From the NCBI RefSeq assembly GCF_035222485.1, contig NC_085921.1:3782001-3846000 (forward strand): a DNA stretch of 64,000 nt, given 5' to 3'. Shown one piece after another: positions 51,246 to 62,706 of the stretch (position 1 is its first letter; every line of letters starts with the position of its first letter). The notes beneath the pieces were generated by a model that did no database searches, was not told the DNA's origin, and was given only the letters and a program-made list of their open reading frames with translations. The position numbers and the translations under genes are program-made. Source of the stretch: Podospora pseudoanserina. Its lineage: Eukaryota; Ascomycota; Sordariomycetes; Sordariales; Podosporaceae.

Positions 51246-52325
51246 ATGCGTCTCTCCACATCCCTTCTCGCCGCGGCGGGAGCTGTCCCCCTTGCAACCG
51301 CCCAGCTCCACGAGCTCGCCGTCAAGGCCGGTCTCCAGTACTTCGGTGCTGCGACTGACACCCCCGGCTTCCGCGAGCGCGAACCCTACCCCGAATCCTA
51401 TTCCCAATACGACGCCATCCTCGAAGACCCCAAGGAGTTCGGCCAGACGACTCCCACCAACGGCCAGAAATGGCTGTTTGTCGAGCCTGAGCCGGGCGTT
51501 TTCAACTTCACTGAGGGTGACTACGTTGCCGATTTGGCCAACAGGACTAACAAGATCCTCCGCTGCCACGCCCTCGTCTGGCACAGCCAGCTTGCCCCTT
51601 GGGTTGAGACCACCGAGTGGACCAAAGAGGGTTTGAGGGAGGCAATTGTCAGACATATCACCGAGGTGGCTGGGTATTACCGTGGCCGGTGTGCCCATTG
51701 GGATGTGTTGAATGAAGCTCTTGATGAAGACGGGACATACAGGAAGAGCGTGTTTTACAATGTGCTCGGGGAGGAGTACATCCGGCTTACCTTTGAGACT
51801 GCTGCCAAGGTCGACCCAGAGGCGAAGTTGTACTACAATGACTACGGAATTGAGAGGCCGGCCAGTGTCAAGACTGCGGGCGCGGTGAGGCTGGTCAAGA
51901 TGTTGAAGGATGCCGGGATCAAGGTTGATGGCGTGGGGATGCAGGCGCATTTGCATGCGGACAACCACCCGAGTGAGGCGGATTTGATCAACACTATTGG
52001 GATGTATAAGGAGGTGGTGAAGGAGGTCGCGTTTACCGAGTTGGATGTGAGAATCAAGGTGCCGGTTGATGAGCAGAAGCTGCAGTGGCAGAGTGAGTGC
52101 TACCAGAAGGTTGTGGGGGCGTGTGTGAAGACGAAGGATGTTTGTGTGGGTATCACGATTTGGGACTTTTATGACCCTTTTAGCTGGGTGCCGCATGTGT
52201 TTCCGGGTAATGGGGCGAGTTTGTTGTGGTTTGAGGACTTTAGCAAGCACCCTGCGTATGATGGGATGGTGAACTACTTTGGGGAGTTGATTGAGGCCCA
52301 GGGTGGTAACTCTACGTGCTCGTAG
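51246..52325 (+). CDS. Secreted GH10 endo-1,4-beta-xylanase
   Basis: Single exon, 359 residues. MRLSTSLLAAAGAVPLATAQ is a signal peptide with likely cleavage after ATA. The GH10 barrel carries CHALVWHSQLAPWV, the acid/base Glu in HWDVLNEALDEDG and the nucleophile Glu in AFTELDVRI, then GVGMQAHLH and GITIWDFYDPFSWVP. It cuts xylan backbones outside the cell. There is no carbohydrate-binding module and no linker, so it is the single-domain type. It lies just downstream of the GH3 gene on the same strand. Codons are C-rich at the start and G/T-rich in the second half. Confidence 0.97.
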   Translation: MRLSTSLLAAAGAVPLATAQLHELAVKAGLQYFGAATDTPGFREREPYPESYSQYDAILEDPKEFGQTTPTNGQKWLFVEPEPGVFNFTEGDYVADLANRTNKILRCHALVWHSQLAPWVETTEWTKEGLREAIVRHITEVAGYYRGRCAHWDVLNEALDEDGTYRKSVFYNVLGEEYIRLTFETAAKVDPEAKLYYNDYGIERPASVKTAGAVRLVKMLKDAGIKVDGVGMQAHLHADNHPSEADLINTIGMYKEVVKEVAFTELDVRIKVPVDEQKLQWQSECYQKVVGACVKTKDVCVGITIWDFYDPFSWVPHVFPGNGASLLWFEDFSKHPAYDGMVNYFGELIEAQGGNSTCS

Positions 52326-53563
52326 AGCCTCGTAGTAGTGATGGAAACGACGCTATGCTACAAAAGACTCTGTTCTGGAAAATAAAAGCAGTGCGTTTCT
52401 GACCAGAAACCGTGTCATGTCTTGTACCAAATCAAGATCAGCTTCACGACAGACTCTTCCTTTAGACACCCTCCCAGCCATCGGGGAATCTCTTCTTGGG
52501 GAGGCGCTTCGTACAGCTCCTTGCTGAAGTGGAGGGTGGCCAGAGCCGTTTTCATGAACCATGGTACAACTGTTTCCCAATTACTATTGGGTATCGTCTG
52601 TAGTACTGGTTGGCATATTGGAATAGATCTGTCGTGGCAATCAGTCCAGGTACCTCCATATTGCTGTTTTTCGATCCTGAACATCACATACGACCATACG
52701 CAGCTGAAAATACGGGATCCCGTCCGCTCTCCCCTAGTCAAACAGCTGACGGCCAGACTAGTACTCAGGTGGGTGACCACTGGGGAATCCCTGGTGTTGT
52801 ATGTTTTTGTCTCCATTTTCGACTCCACTTGAAGTTATTGTGAGGTCTTGGCACTGTTGATGTGGTGGTGTTAGGTTGTATAGATACTTGGGAGAATGTG
52901 AGATTCGGTATATGAGTAAATATTTTTTAAAAATTAGGTGTCATATATTTTGGTTTTGAGACCCCTTCTGCTGCCGATCTTTATGGACAGGGCTGTGTCT
53001 GGGGGTTGTAGGGGTCTAGGGCCTGGCAACGGACAGGTCTCGTAGATCTATAGAGATCTGTTGTGGTGAGCTAGAAATCCGTATACAATATCACAATGCT
53101 TGAAATTTTTTCAGGAGTTTAGGGATTCATTGAGAAGGCTTGGGGCGTTCAATCGTTCAAAATCGGGTAGTCATCCTGGGGGGGTTGTATGGGCCCACAA
53201 TTAGGAAGATTTTTGAAGCTCAGGGGCTTCAGGGGGTGTTTGTCACCATGTAAACAAAGAGGAAATAGATGAGTATTTGATGTATGCTAATCCGAACCAA
53301 TGCAATATAAAAATGAGAAACTTTTATGAGTACAACCGATCTGTTCCCTTTCCAAAATAGTGCGCTCTGCCTTTTTCATGCCTTTGTATTTGCATTCCAA
53401 GTTCCAAATGTCATCGAGTCAATCTCCTGCTTTGCTCCCTCATGCAACACATTGCAATTAAAAGTATCGCCAACATGCTCAGCATTATCTGTTGTTGCAT
53501 TTGATATGTTCATCCGTGTCTGAATGGGGGATTCCATATCTCCGATACTTTCTGGTCAGCTGG
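52326..53563. other. Intergenic region with 5S rRNA
   Basis: Contains the 5S rRNA gene at 52686-52804. The right half is AT-rich and I found nothing else in it. Confidence 0.45.
52686..52804 (+). rRNA. 5S ribosomal RNA
   Basis: The sequence starts ACATACGACCATA and ends GGTGTTGTATGT, the complementary ends of fungal 5S rRNA (helix I). It keeps CCCGTCCGCTC, the AGTACT element and GGTGGGTGACCAC with GGGAATCCCTG in the expected order. Length is 119 nt, as in Neurospora, and a T-run directly follows as pol III terminator. A single dispersed copy is the normal arrangement in filamentous ascomycetes. The inner loops differ at several places from the standard sequence as I remember it, so it may be a minor variant. 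Confidence 0.88.
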
Positions 53564-53899
53564 TCAGTACCAAGCGTGCGTGAGGCTGAAGTGACTCCTG
53601 TGTAACCAACCGAATGTCATGTTTTTCGCCTTTTGTTTTCCACCGTACATCACGTTCGAGTTCCAGCTGGTGCCAATCTGCTTTGGCCGACGCAGAATTG
53701 CGTTTTGGATCTTGGCAGCAGATCCTTTTGGATATTTCCAGGCCAGTGTCGCAATAACGAGTCCCATTAGTGCGAGCACGGCCGTAGGCACACCGACCGC
53801 GATTCCGACAACATCTGAAGTCGACAGCCCTGCAGGTGCGGAGCTAGGATGGTTCGTGGTGTTGGCCTCCGTGTTGATGGCGTCTGGTATTGGGGCCAT
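53564..53899 (-). CDS. Single-pass membrane protein with C-terminal motif
   Basis: 111 residues from the ATG at 53899, which has a good context (ACAATGGCC); the frame is open upstream but that part looks like leader. Residues 1-29 are polar, residues 30-54 form one membrane helix (VVGIAVGVPTAVLALMGLVI), and a basic stretch (KYPKGSAAKI) follows. Residues 76-97 carry GTSWNSNVMYGGKQ and end in FG. That segment matches repeats in the 134-residue protein next door and, more weakly, the N-terminus of the NACHT receptor. By analogy with fungal amyloid signalling it could be a membrane-acting effector, but this is inference. A short intron near the C-terminus cannot be excluded. Confidence 0.6.
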   Translation of the reverse strand: MAPIPDAINTEANTTNHPSSAPAGLSTSDVVGIAVGVPTAVLALMGLVIATLAWKYPKGSAAKIQNAILRRPKQIGTSWNSNVMYGGKQKAKNMTFGWLHRSHFSLTHAWY

Positions 53900-54436
53900 T
53901 GTTCGCAAGTGGGTGTGGTCATCAATGCCTAAGGAACTGTGACGTCTGCAGCCACCGACAAGGCTCCAGATGCTGCCTTGAAAGTGGATGAACGCAGAAG
54001 AAGCAGTGAGCAGGCTCTCGACCCATGGAGCGCACCTGGATGATAAATATGTGGTGTCGTGTGGAACGACTGCTCTGCTGACCATTCAGAAGATCTTCTG
54101 TACTCAGGAGCACAGAGACTTGACGTGGGAACATCGGTACCAATTAACAACGCCTTCATGTACGGTAGATTCTGTCGCCAATCAGCGGCACTCACATGCA
54201 CTGCCACGTCCTGTGCATGGAGTCCAACCGAAGCCTAGCCTGCTCCGACTACATACATCACGGCATTCGTATCAGGTCAACTGTTTTACTTGCCGGTTAG
54301 ACGGAGTCCTCTTATCTGAGCCGATCATGTATAAATATGTTGTGGATCGGGCACAAGCCTGTGCAGTTTTGATTCCTGACACATGTGTCTGCTTATCATT
54401 GTTGGCTTTCCCTGCCTGTCCCACAGTACCTCCAGA

Positions 54437-54977
54437 ATGAGCAATATCCCTACTAATCTCAAGAAGAAAGGAGTATATGGACTTGCTGAGATGTCAACAA
54501 CCACCGCCACGACCGTCATGCAGGAGCCCAGCTCTCAGTTCCGCGGCGACGGTAAAACATGGGACGGGTCAATAGTCAAGGTCAATGCGAGTGATCCTGT
54601 TTACTATATAATCTACCCATTCTAGGTGTTTCTATCAATCCTAACCTAGACCGCCCCTTAGACCTCACCAGATGCTTCTAAGCATAGAGGCAACGACGTC
54701 AGCTCATCTGTCAATTATGGCGGTCATCAGAAGGTGAAAAAGAGAATCAAGTTTGGTATGGCCCTTCCTCAGTTTCCTCAATTAAACCCCATGTGAATGA
54801 ACACTTATCTATCTTACCTATCATGCAGGTGCCTGCAATGAGAGTGAGCTCAAAATGGCTTTGAGTGCACCGATTGATCCGAAAGTCTCTGAGTCAACAC
54901 ACACTGGACATAATTACAAATCGAACGTTCTTTATGCTGGAGCTGAGCAGGAGGTTGATGAGCTTGTTTTTGAGTAA
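54437..54977 (+). CDS. Small repeat protein, motif carrier
   Basis: Three exons, 54437-54598, 54662-54755 and 54829-54977, give 134 residues with phase kept (donors GTTTAC and GTATGG; branch CTAACC). No known domain and no membrane segment or signal peptide. Each exon carries one copy of a short motif: GKTWDGSIV (residues 39-47, weak), GNDVSSSVNYGGHQ (64-77) and GHNYKSNVLYAGAE (112-125). The second and third keep the same spacing as the C-terminal segment of the membrane protein at 53564-53899. The rest is polar and probably unstructured. It lies between that gene and the NACHT-ankyrin gene and could be an adaptor or prion-like scaffold. The first donor is the weakest part of the model. Confidence 0.55.
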
Positions 54978-55240
54978 ATGTGAAAATGTGTAGAAAGTAT
55001 TGGATACCTGGCGTTCAAGGTGGTATTTGGCGGTTTTTTGTCGATAATTTGTTGAGTGAATTATGGAAGTCATTTCCTATGCCCAGTATACGAACATTGA
55101 AAGGACATGATATCTTGATCTTACGTTACATGTGGATGATCACGGCATTTGGCCAAGATAGCCTGTGTACAACATAGATAGGCACCTGAGGGCATGTCGC
55201 TCAAGATGATTATATCTTCGTTATCGCACAGCCGGATTCC

Positions 55241-58200
55241 CTACCCACTATTTTCCTGGTCGTACGGCGGACGGATTTCCTCAAATCGATGGCCAGGATG
55301 CAGTCTCTTTCCTCGACCCTCGCACTTGAAACAGTAGTTGGAGAAGGGTAAATCGTGATAGCATGTACGGCAATGAAATCGGATCCCATGTATCAGCTTC
55401 ATCCCTTTTCTGTTAGAAATCCACGCACCATAGCAGCTTGCAGAGAAGATTGGCGTACCCTGAGACAACTGTCACAAACATAATCCTTGTGCATAACACC
55501 TGCACTCCACCAATGCCATTCGGACTGTGGAAAGACGTTTTCTCCTGTCTGCTTTCTCTCCAGAAGTGGAAGAAGGTCTCGATGCCCATGATATATCGCA
55601 ATACGGGCTGGTGGCCATTTGTTGTCGTCAGGCATTCTACCCTCTCTCAAACATACACCTCGCAGCTTTTCCACCACTTTCTTCTCCCCAGCCTTAGCCG
55701 CCCAGTGTAAAGCAGTCCAGCCGTCATCATCTGTCTCAGTAGGATCAACTTCCGGATGCTGTTCAAGCAGTTTCTCCACTACATATAGCGAGCCACCTGA
55801 TGCTGCAGCATGCAATGCGTTTCGGCCATGGTTATCCTTGGCATTGGCTTTGTATCCTAACTTGAGGAGCTTCCCAACCATCTTGTCCTGTCCGCCCAGG
55901 GCAGCAAAGTAGAGGGCAGTACGCCCATACGCATCTTTCTCATGTCGCATAGAAGGCTCTTGTTGCCAACATGCGTCAAAGACTATATCCTCACCGCCGA
56001 ATGAAGCAGCATTTAGTATGGAACCGAGAACAGGGTGTTTGTTGTAAAGACTGGCACCCTTTCTCAGCAAGATTGTGGCAATATCAGAATGGCCTCCTCC
56101 AGCCGCAAGTGGCAGGGCGGTTATTCCAAGCTTGGCGTGCAAGAAAATGTCAACGGGAATGTCGAAGTCCACCAGGACTTGTACTACTTCCGTATGCCCT
56201 TCGCACGTCGCATAGCGCAAGGCAGCTGAACTGGCGGGAGCGCCCTTTTCAAGAAGCATACGCACAATCTCGTGGTATCCGTTGAACGCCGCCACAGTTA
56301 GTACTGTGTGTGGTTTATCCGGGGGGGCATTCCAATCTGCGCCGTTTCTGAGGAGCACCCTGACGATGTTTATGTGCCGAGCCCACATCAGAGGAGGGTA
56401 TCCGCAGTTGGCGAGGATATTAACATCCGCACCATTAGCCAGTAATAACTCAACCACACCCAGATTGTTCTGATATACAGCAAAATGGAGAGCTGAAAAC
56501 CCATTGGCCTCACAATCGTTGACTCGGCAGCCAATATCCAGCGCCAGCCGAGCCATTCTCTGGTCCGAGAGGTAGGCTGCGGCATGGAGGGCAGTGTGTC
56601 CTGAGACCGGCGCGAGATTCTTGAATTCTGCACCCTGATCAAGTAGAAACTCAACGGCGTCGTGCTGCCCCATCTGGATTCCCCAGAGCAAGGGAGTCCC
56701 GCAGCAGATCATGGGCATGGGCCATTCCAACTCTGACGTTACTTCGCTATCATGCGCTTGAAACACTGTCTTGAGGAATACATTGAGAGGACCCGTCGCG
56801 CAAATTTCCATATCGGCATTTCTCTGCAGGAGCAAAGTGACAGCAGCAAGGTTGCCTTTGGCCATGGCATGGTGCAAGGCGGTGTCTCCGTGAGAACTGG
56901 GTTTATTCACATCTGCTCCGGCCAGAAGAAGAGCCCTCACCATACGTTTGCCGTCGTAGTCTGCTGTTTTCTCCTTGGTGCCATCACTGTCTGGCCACCA
57001 GGAATGACAGGGGTCGGGCCTAGCCTTGATTTGCTCTGTCCTTCCAGTTTTCGGGATATCCGAGTTCTTGACCTTGCAGTGTGGAATATTTGAGTTGTGA
57101 ATATGACCGTGAAGGAGAGAATAAATTAGGAGATTGAATTCGCACATGCAGGCCGCCTGAAGAGGAGTGTGTGTGGTTGCTTCCGTTTCTGTGGGCGCTT
57201 GGTGCTGAATAAGAAGATCAACCATGAGCTCAAAACACTTATACGCGGCCGCTTTCAGATCGTTGTGAACTTGTTCCACGTCCCGATCCAAATCATCGAC
57301 CAATCTTCGTGTCGAGCTGACCCATTGTGCAAATTCCGATGAGGCCGACACCCCCTCAGAAAAGTCCAGAGCGGAGGGTGTTTGAGGCTTCTTGTGGAAA
57401 ATGTTCCGCAACGGTGTACCCCAGTAATTGTAAATCCGGTGTAGCCATGTCAATAGAATGCCCTGAGTCCCATTGTCTGGGACAGACTCCAGCACCAGTT
57501 CCGAATCCTGTCTGGACTCTAGATACTCGAGTACATGTCTGTACCAGTTGTTGATGGCATATTCAAGAAGCGGCCGTCTTTGGAGGTCACACTCCAGTAC
57601 TTTCCCGCCATCAACTTCGTCCTCATCAGATTCATGTAAGGTGTGGTCATCCGTATTGACAACACATTCGTTGATATACTCGAGACATTGATTAGCCATC
57701 ATGAGGTGAACCACAGCCAGTCCGCCACACCTATCCGCTTTGTTCACGAGGTATTCCTCCAGGCTGGAAAAGGCAAAATCCACGATTTGCTTGCCGTCTC
57801 GGTCTGGAGACTCTGGAAAAGCCACTAGACTGCCAAAGCTATGGCGAATGGAGACTGAATTCTTTTTGTTTGTCTGACCCCAGTTGATCAAGTCCTCGAA
57901 TTCGACGAATCTCAACGGCCGGAGGGTGCACATGAGCCATTGGAGAGATAGATAGGCATTGGGCATGACGCATATTCTTTCCAAGGCTTTATCGTAAAAA
58001 GCATTGATCTCTTTCGGGATCTCATTCAATGCATCAAGTACCTCCTCCTCATCGGGGGCTGGGTCCCTTCGCCGAATTAATTCGTGAAATTCAGGATCTA
58101 ACAGCCGTAATTTGACTAAACCGAAGCTATTGATCCAGTTCCAGGTTAGCTTTCGATCACTTCTCAAAACTGCTTCCCAGTAGGTGGTATTTGGTGCAAA

Positions 58201-59685
58201 ACAGATTGTGTTGAGCCAGTTGATCATCTTTGCATACTACCTAGGTAGGTAGGTATATGGGGATAGACTTACATTCCGTCTGAATTGTCCACCAAATTTT
58301 TTTTGATGATCTCAATCCACTCCGGATGTTTTCTTCTGATTATTCCCCAGTTCGACTTTTTCAGCTCCTGGTCAACCATCAACTCGATGCCGTTCGTGTG
58401 GGCGGTCCCTTCCACTGCAATGTCGAATCCCCCTTCACGATCGTGACTCAGGTCCCAGCATCGGTCCTCGAGAGCCGTGTCTACATGATCTCTGCTCACG
58501 ACAAGGATATGGACGGGATCGTGAGATTTGAGGCACTCAAGTAACTCGAATAAGACTGCCAATGAGTCTTTTCCATTGGGTGACTCTGTAAGGGAATCCA
58601 AGCCATCAATTACGAGGTACACCTGCCCTCGTTCCTCGGTTAGACATCGTATCGCATACTTTAGGAGCGTGTAATCAAGACTGCCGGTCTTCTTGAACTC
58701 TTGCCGCACTTTCTGCACTCCCTTGGGCAACTGGGATAGGCCTTCGCATAGTTGTCGAAGCCATGATCTTAAGAGTCGTTCTGGAAAGGATTCTTGGCGG
58801 CTTTCGCCCTCAGAAGGTTTGGTACAAAACTCGTTAGGATCGAGGTAATAGTAAGCGACTATCGGGACTCCATCGGTAGCTTCTTGTTCAAGTTCTTCGA
58901 TGATCGATGCACTGAGGTAATGTTAAAGAACTTCCAAAGAAGTGTACATGAAATTGCGAGTAACAAGCGACAGCAAGGGATTCGTTCGACTTACCACAAT
59001 ATAGTCTTCCCGCAAAAGTGCTTTCCATGAAGCCAAAGAAAGCTTTTGGGACAAACTTTCCATTTCTTGAATGCGTCCAAATTCAGAAGCCAAGACACTG
59101 TACCCTCGGTTCGGCTTTCCAAAGCTCTCTCATGTGCTGTGCGATGGTCGAACTTCGACAGCCAGTCAAGAGGTTGTTTGTCTGCAAGAAAGTCTGGGTC
59201 TTCATGTCAAGCATTAACACTCCAGAATTAGCAGATAGAAACATGAAAGCTCTCAAGGTCAGTGAGTGTAAACTTACCATTCGGCTGTGCACCTGTTCGA
59301 TGATCCTTTGTCACGAGATTCATGACCCCTATCCGTTGGTATCCCATGTTGCTGTTGGAGTGAACATTATGCCCACTATGCTGCATCTGTCGAGCCTGGA
59401 AATTATCCTGCCAATATTGGGGACCTTCAGCGGACTTGTAGGGTGTCAGACCCAGCATAATGCCCGATATTTAGTATACAGGTGTCGGGTGTGACTTACC
59501 AAGGTCTCCTCACACTCCAGTTTTTCGACATCCTGATCAAGCGTGCTACTTTTTTGTTGAACTTCAGAAGAGTGTAAATTGGCCGAGACCAAATGTGGCG
59601 GAAGCGAAGGGGAGCTTTGGGGGGTGGATGGCGGGGGCGAGGGAGGGCGAAACGGTTGAGATGGTAAGCTTAAACTTGCAGCCAT
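55241..59685 (-). CDS. NACHT-ankyrin-ZZ NLR-like receptor
   Basis: Six exons on the minus strand: 59685-59500, 59434-59278, 59193-58995, 58911-58273, 58126-55459 and 55409-55241; about 1340 residues. A Pro/Ser-rich start is followed by SGHNVHSNSNMGYQ (residues 82-95). Next comes DFLADKQPLDWLSKFDHRTA, then the P-loop GKHFCGKT (171-178) and Walker B VYLVIDGLD (about 278-286). More than ten ankyrin repeats follow (for example DNHGRNALHAAASGG). The C-terminus is a ZZ-type zinc finger, VCDSCLR then RFHCRTCYHDL, YCFKC and HPGHRFEEI. Fungal NLRs of this build oligomerise on ligand sensing and pass the signal to effectors. The exon 2 acceptor is uncertain; several in-frame AGs exist. The last exon is one base out of phase with exon 5 at an AAAA run. 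Confidence 0.88.
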
Positions 59686-60293
59686 TTGGACTGATTACAA
59701 TTTTCTGAGAGTATGTGGGAATAAAGGGGAGTAAACTGTAATCAAGAAAGCAGATTCTGGCCCTCATTAAACATTGGAGTGTGGTTGTTTTGCCTATTCA
59801 GGCGATGTCCAAGATGTGACAAGTTTGAGCGATTTGGAAGTTTCCTGTGGTAGTCACAAAGGTAAGCTGCCCTGTTGTCTGCCTTGGAACAAGGCAACCC
59901 CCAATTTTCCTTGTTTTATCTTTGATTGGCCTTGAATGGCAAGGCATGATAATGTGGCTGCATAAAATTGCATCTGGCTGAACGTGAGGCATCCAACTTC
60001 TCGCCGATTGACATCCCATTCTGTGATGGATCGCCCAAGGGTACGGCGCAGCCTTTTCCGTCCCTTTACATCCATTATTAACTTATATCGACCCTACATT
60101 CTTCACTTTCTAGCATTGATTTCACTTTCTAGGTATCCAGGAAGTACTGTCCAGTTCTCCACCATTTTGTCACCATTCACCTTTTCTACAAGACACCTCA
60201 CATTTTTGTTATTAGACAGCCTTGTGGTTGTCGAGTAGAACTCCACATCGACGACGACGATACAACGACCGTTCGAATTTTTGACTTGGAGCT
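59686..60293. promoter_or_regulatory. Divergent promoter region
   Basis: 608 bp between the starts of the NACHT receptor (-) and the AAA ATPase (+). No specific site was recognised. Shared regulation is possible but not shown. Confidence 0.4.
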
Positions 60294-62706
60294 ATGTCTT
60301 CCGAGGAGACTAAGGTGGTTGCCACGCCTGAACCCGGCGAGCAGTGCGATGTCAAACACCTCAAACGCAGCTATGTGGATGGAAGCAATAACCCGGTGGT
60401 TACCGAGGGTAACTCAGATCCGGTCAAAAAGGAGGAAGACACAAAACATCAGTCATTTGCCCTAGTGTCGACACAAAACTTCGATAAGAACAACAATCGC
60501 ACCAATACAACGCTTTTGATCAATTCCAAGCACATACTCGCCGCTCTCACAAGGGTAGTTCGTTACTATCCCGACCAAGACGAGGAATTCGACAAACCCT
60601 CTGAGCTGACATCACCATTCAATCTTCTCTATCATCATCGCAAGGAGCTTTCTGAGGAAGCTTTTAGGGTAGGCGGTGACGGTGCCCTCCATCTCAACCT
60701 TCTCCTGAGCTACCTTGACAAGCAGAAGTGGGCTGAGGCTGAGACACTCACAACTCGAGAGAATCCTGTCATCACATTTGATCTACTTTGGTTCGTTTTT
60801 AAACCCGGCGACTTGCTATACAGGATGGTAAACGGCGAGCCTGCTTTGTACTGGCTTGTGAGCGTGTGCTATAACGAAACTCCAACAACAGGAGATCCAT
60901 GGAAAAACCTCGAGCTTGAGTGTCTATATCAAGCACACGACGGAAAGAAAACGGGTGTGGTGCGGGAAAGTATCAAAATATACGAACACCAGGAATTTGC
61001 GGGCGATACCCCCGAGAAGATTACAAGCCTTTCAGTCTTTCCGCTAAAGTATCACAAAGACAGAGAAGGAATAAAAGAACGCCTTGTGAAGCGCGGACAA
61101 CGATATTTGGAGCTTGTGCAAAAGCAGGGCCAAGCATATCATTACGAAGGTCTATGCAGAAGGCTTAAAACACCTCCTGGGGGCTCATACTTTTCCAGTG
61201 AAGAAAAATTTATTGGCGTCTGGCTCCCAGAAACAGTGAGTTGCCCTCATATCCGCTAGCAACCCAGCTTTGCTAAGAGATTACCATAAGGCTACCGGAA
61301 GAGTCGTCTTAGACTGTTCAACATTCATGGAAGATAATCCTTTCCACCGCGTCAATGTTTCCAATTGGAGCATCTCAAAAGGTCAGTAAACATACCATAT
61401 GTTACCATGATAATACTGCTTGCAGCCTTAAAAGAGTCCAGTGGCTGAAGCAAGAGAGTCTAGACAAAACAACCGATGGCTTCGATGATCCTACACTACT
61501 CTGTCTGCCATATGTCTATGGGTATTCTCTGGACATGCGATGCTGGTGTATGTTCTCTGTAGACAAGGTGAAGACGACCGACTGGAAACATAAAGACTTT
61601 GATTCGGTTGTCCTTCCGGATGGATATAGGAAGATCATCACATCACTTGTTAAAAGTCACAAATTCGCCAGTTATACCCGAGATGAGACTGCCCTCAAAG
61701 GCAAGGGTCTGATATTTGTTTTGCATGGCCCTCCTGGGACTGGCAAAACAAGAACAGCTGGTGAGTTGCGCTTCACATGCGTTCTGTCAAAGTATTTTTG
61801 TGCCGTGGCAGCCATAGAAGTTACTCCGTACTGATAGTCATGGCAGAAGCAATTTCCGAGACAACCTCAAAGCCGCTCTTGCTATTCCCAACCGGAGAAC
61901 TCGGGGGTGATCTGAGAAGCATTCAGTCAGAGCTGAGGCGGCTAGTTAGATACGGAACTGCATGGAAGGCCATTCTACTCATTGATGAGGCGGATGTATT
62001 TCTGGAATCCAGACAGGTTGACGGACATGTGTCGTTGGAGCGTAATGCTCTCGTAGCAGGTAAGCAGAGGCTTTTCCCCAAGATAGCTTGGGTAAAGCAT
62101 CCATAAACACGCTAACGCTTTTCCGTAACGCGAACAGTTTTCTTGAGGCAGCTCGAGTATTTCCAGGGCATCATATTTCTGACCTCCAACCGCGCCCAAA
62201 TGTTCGATCCCGCAGTCAAGTCCCGCATCAACGTTATGCTACATTACCCCTCGCCCGACAAAGAAACGCGAAAGATGTTGTGGGCACAACGGCTAGGACC
62301 AATATTGAAACTCAAATCCTTGCCAAAATGCGAACTGGATCTAGATTCAGCAACAGAGACACTGTCGGAGTATGAGATGAACGGTCGGGAGATCTCAAAT
62401 GCTGTCAACTCGGCTTTGACCATAGCCAAAGCTGATACGCTCACCCTTTACATGGACCACCTTCGGTCTGTGGCGAAAATATGGAAAGACTCACAGGAAA
62501 AGAGCATCGAAGTGGGACCAGTTGTGGACGCAGTCCAGGAGATCAAAAGGATTCCGTCTATCAGTGAGGTTCTTAGGACACTTAAAATCCCGCTTTGGGT
62601 CTGGAAACTATTCGTTTCAGCATTCCTAGCTGGCGCTCTATTTCAAGGGTCCCTTAAAATCTTTAAGGCAAGGATAAGGTGGCGAGGGCGTCGAGCTCAC
62701 AGGTGA
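60294..62706 (+). CDS. AAA ATPase, fungal large type
   Basis: Exons 60294-61235, 61291-61385, 61426-61760, 61847-62059 and 62138-62706 give 717 residues. The large N-terminal region (to about residue 400) includes LLWFVFKPGDLLYRMVNGEP, as in fungal AAA proteins with the N-terminal domain catalogued as DUF7025. The ATPase core has Walker A HGPPGTGKT, Walker B ILLIDEADVFLE, the sensor IIFLTSNRAQMFDPAVKSRI and an arginine-finger region. Near the C-terminus a hydrophobic stretch, VWKLFVSAFLAGALF, may be a membrane anchor, followed by a very basic end. The substrate is unknown; such proteins often sit near HET and NLR genes. Exon 2 ends at GGTCA before GTAAAC; the earlier GTCAGT would give a stop. 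Confidence 0.85.

Noticed and set aside
51048-52250. 400-codon antisense frame over the xylanase
   Set aside because: It covers the GH10 gene, whose motifs and signal peptide are clear; no domain on the other strand.
53564-59685. Assigning the shared motif to HRAM
   Set aside because: The YGG end is reminiscent of HET-S repeats, but the spacing of the upstream Gly and the charged positions does not fit the pattern I know, so I left the family open.
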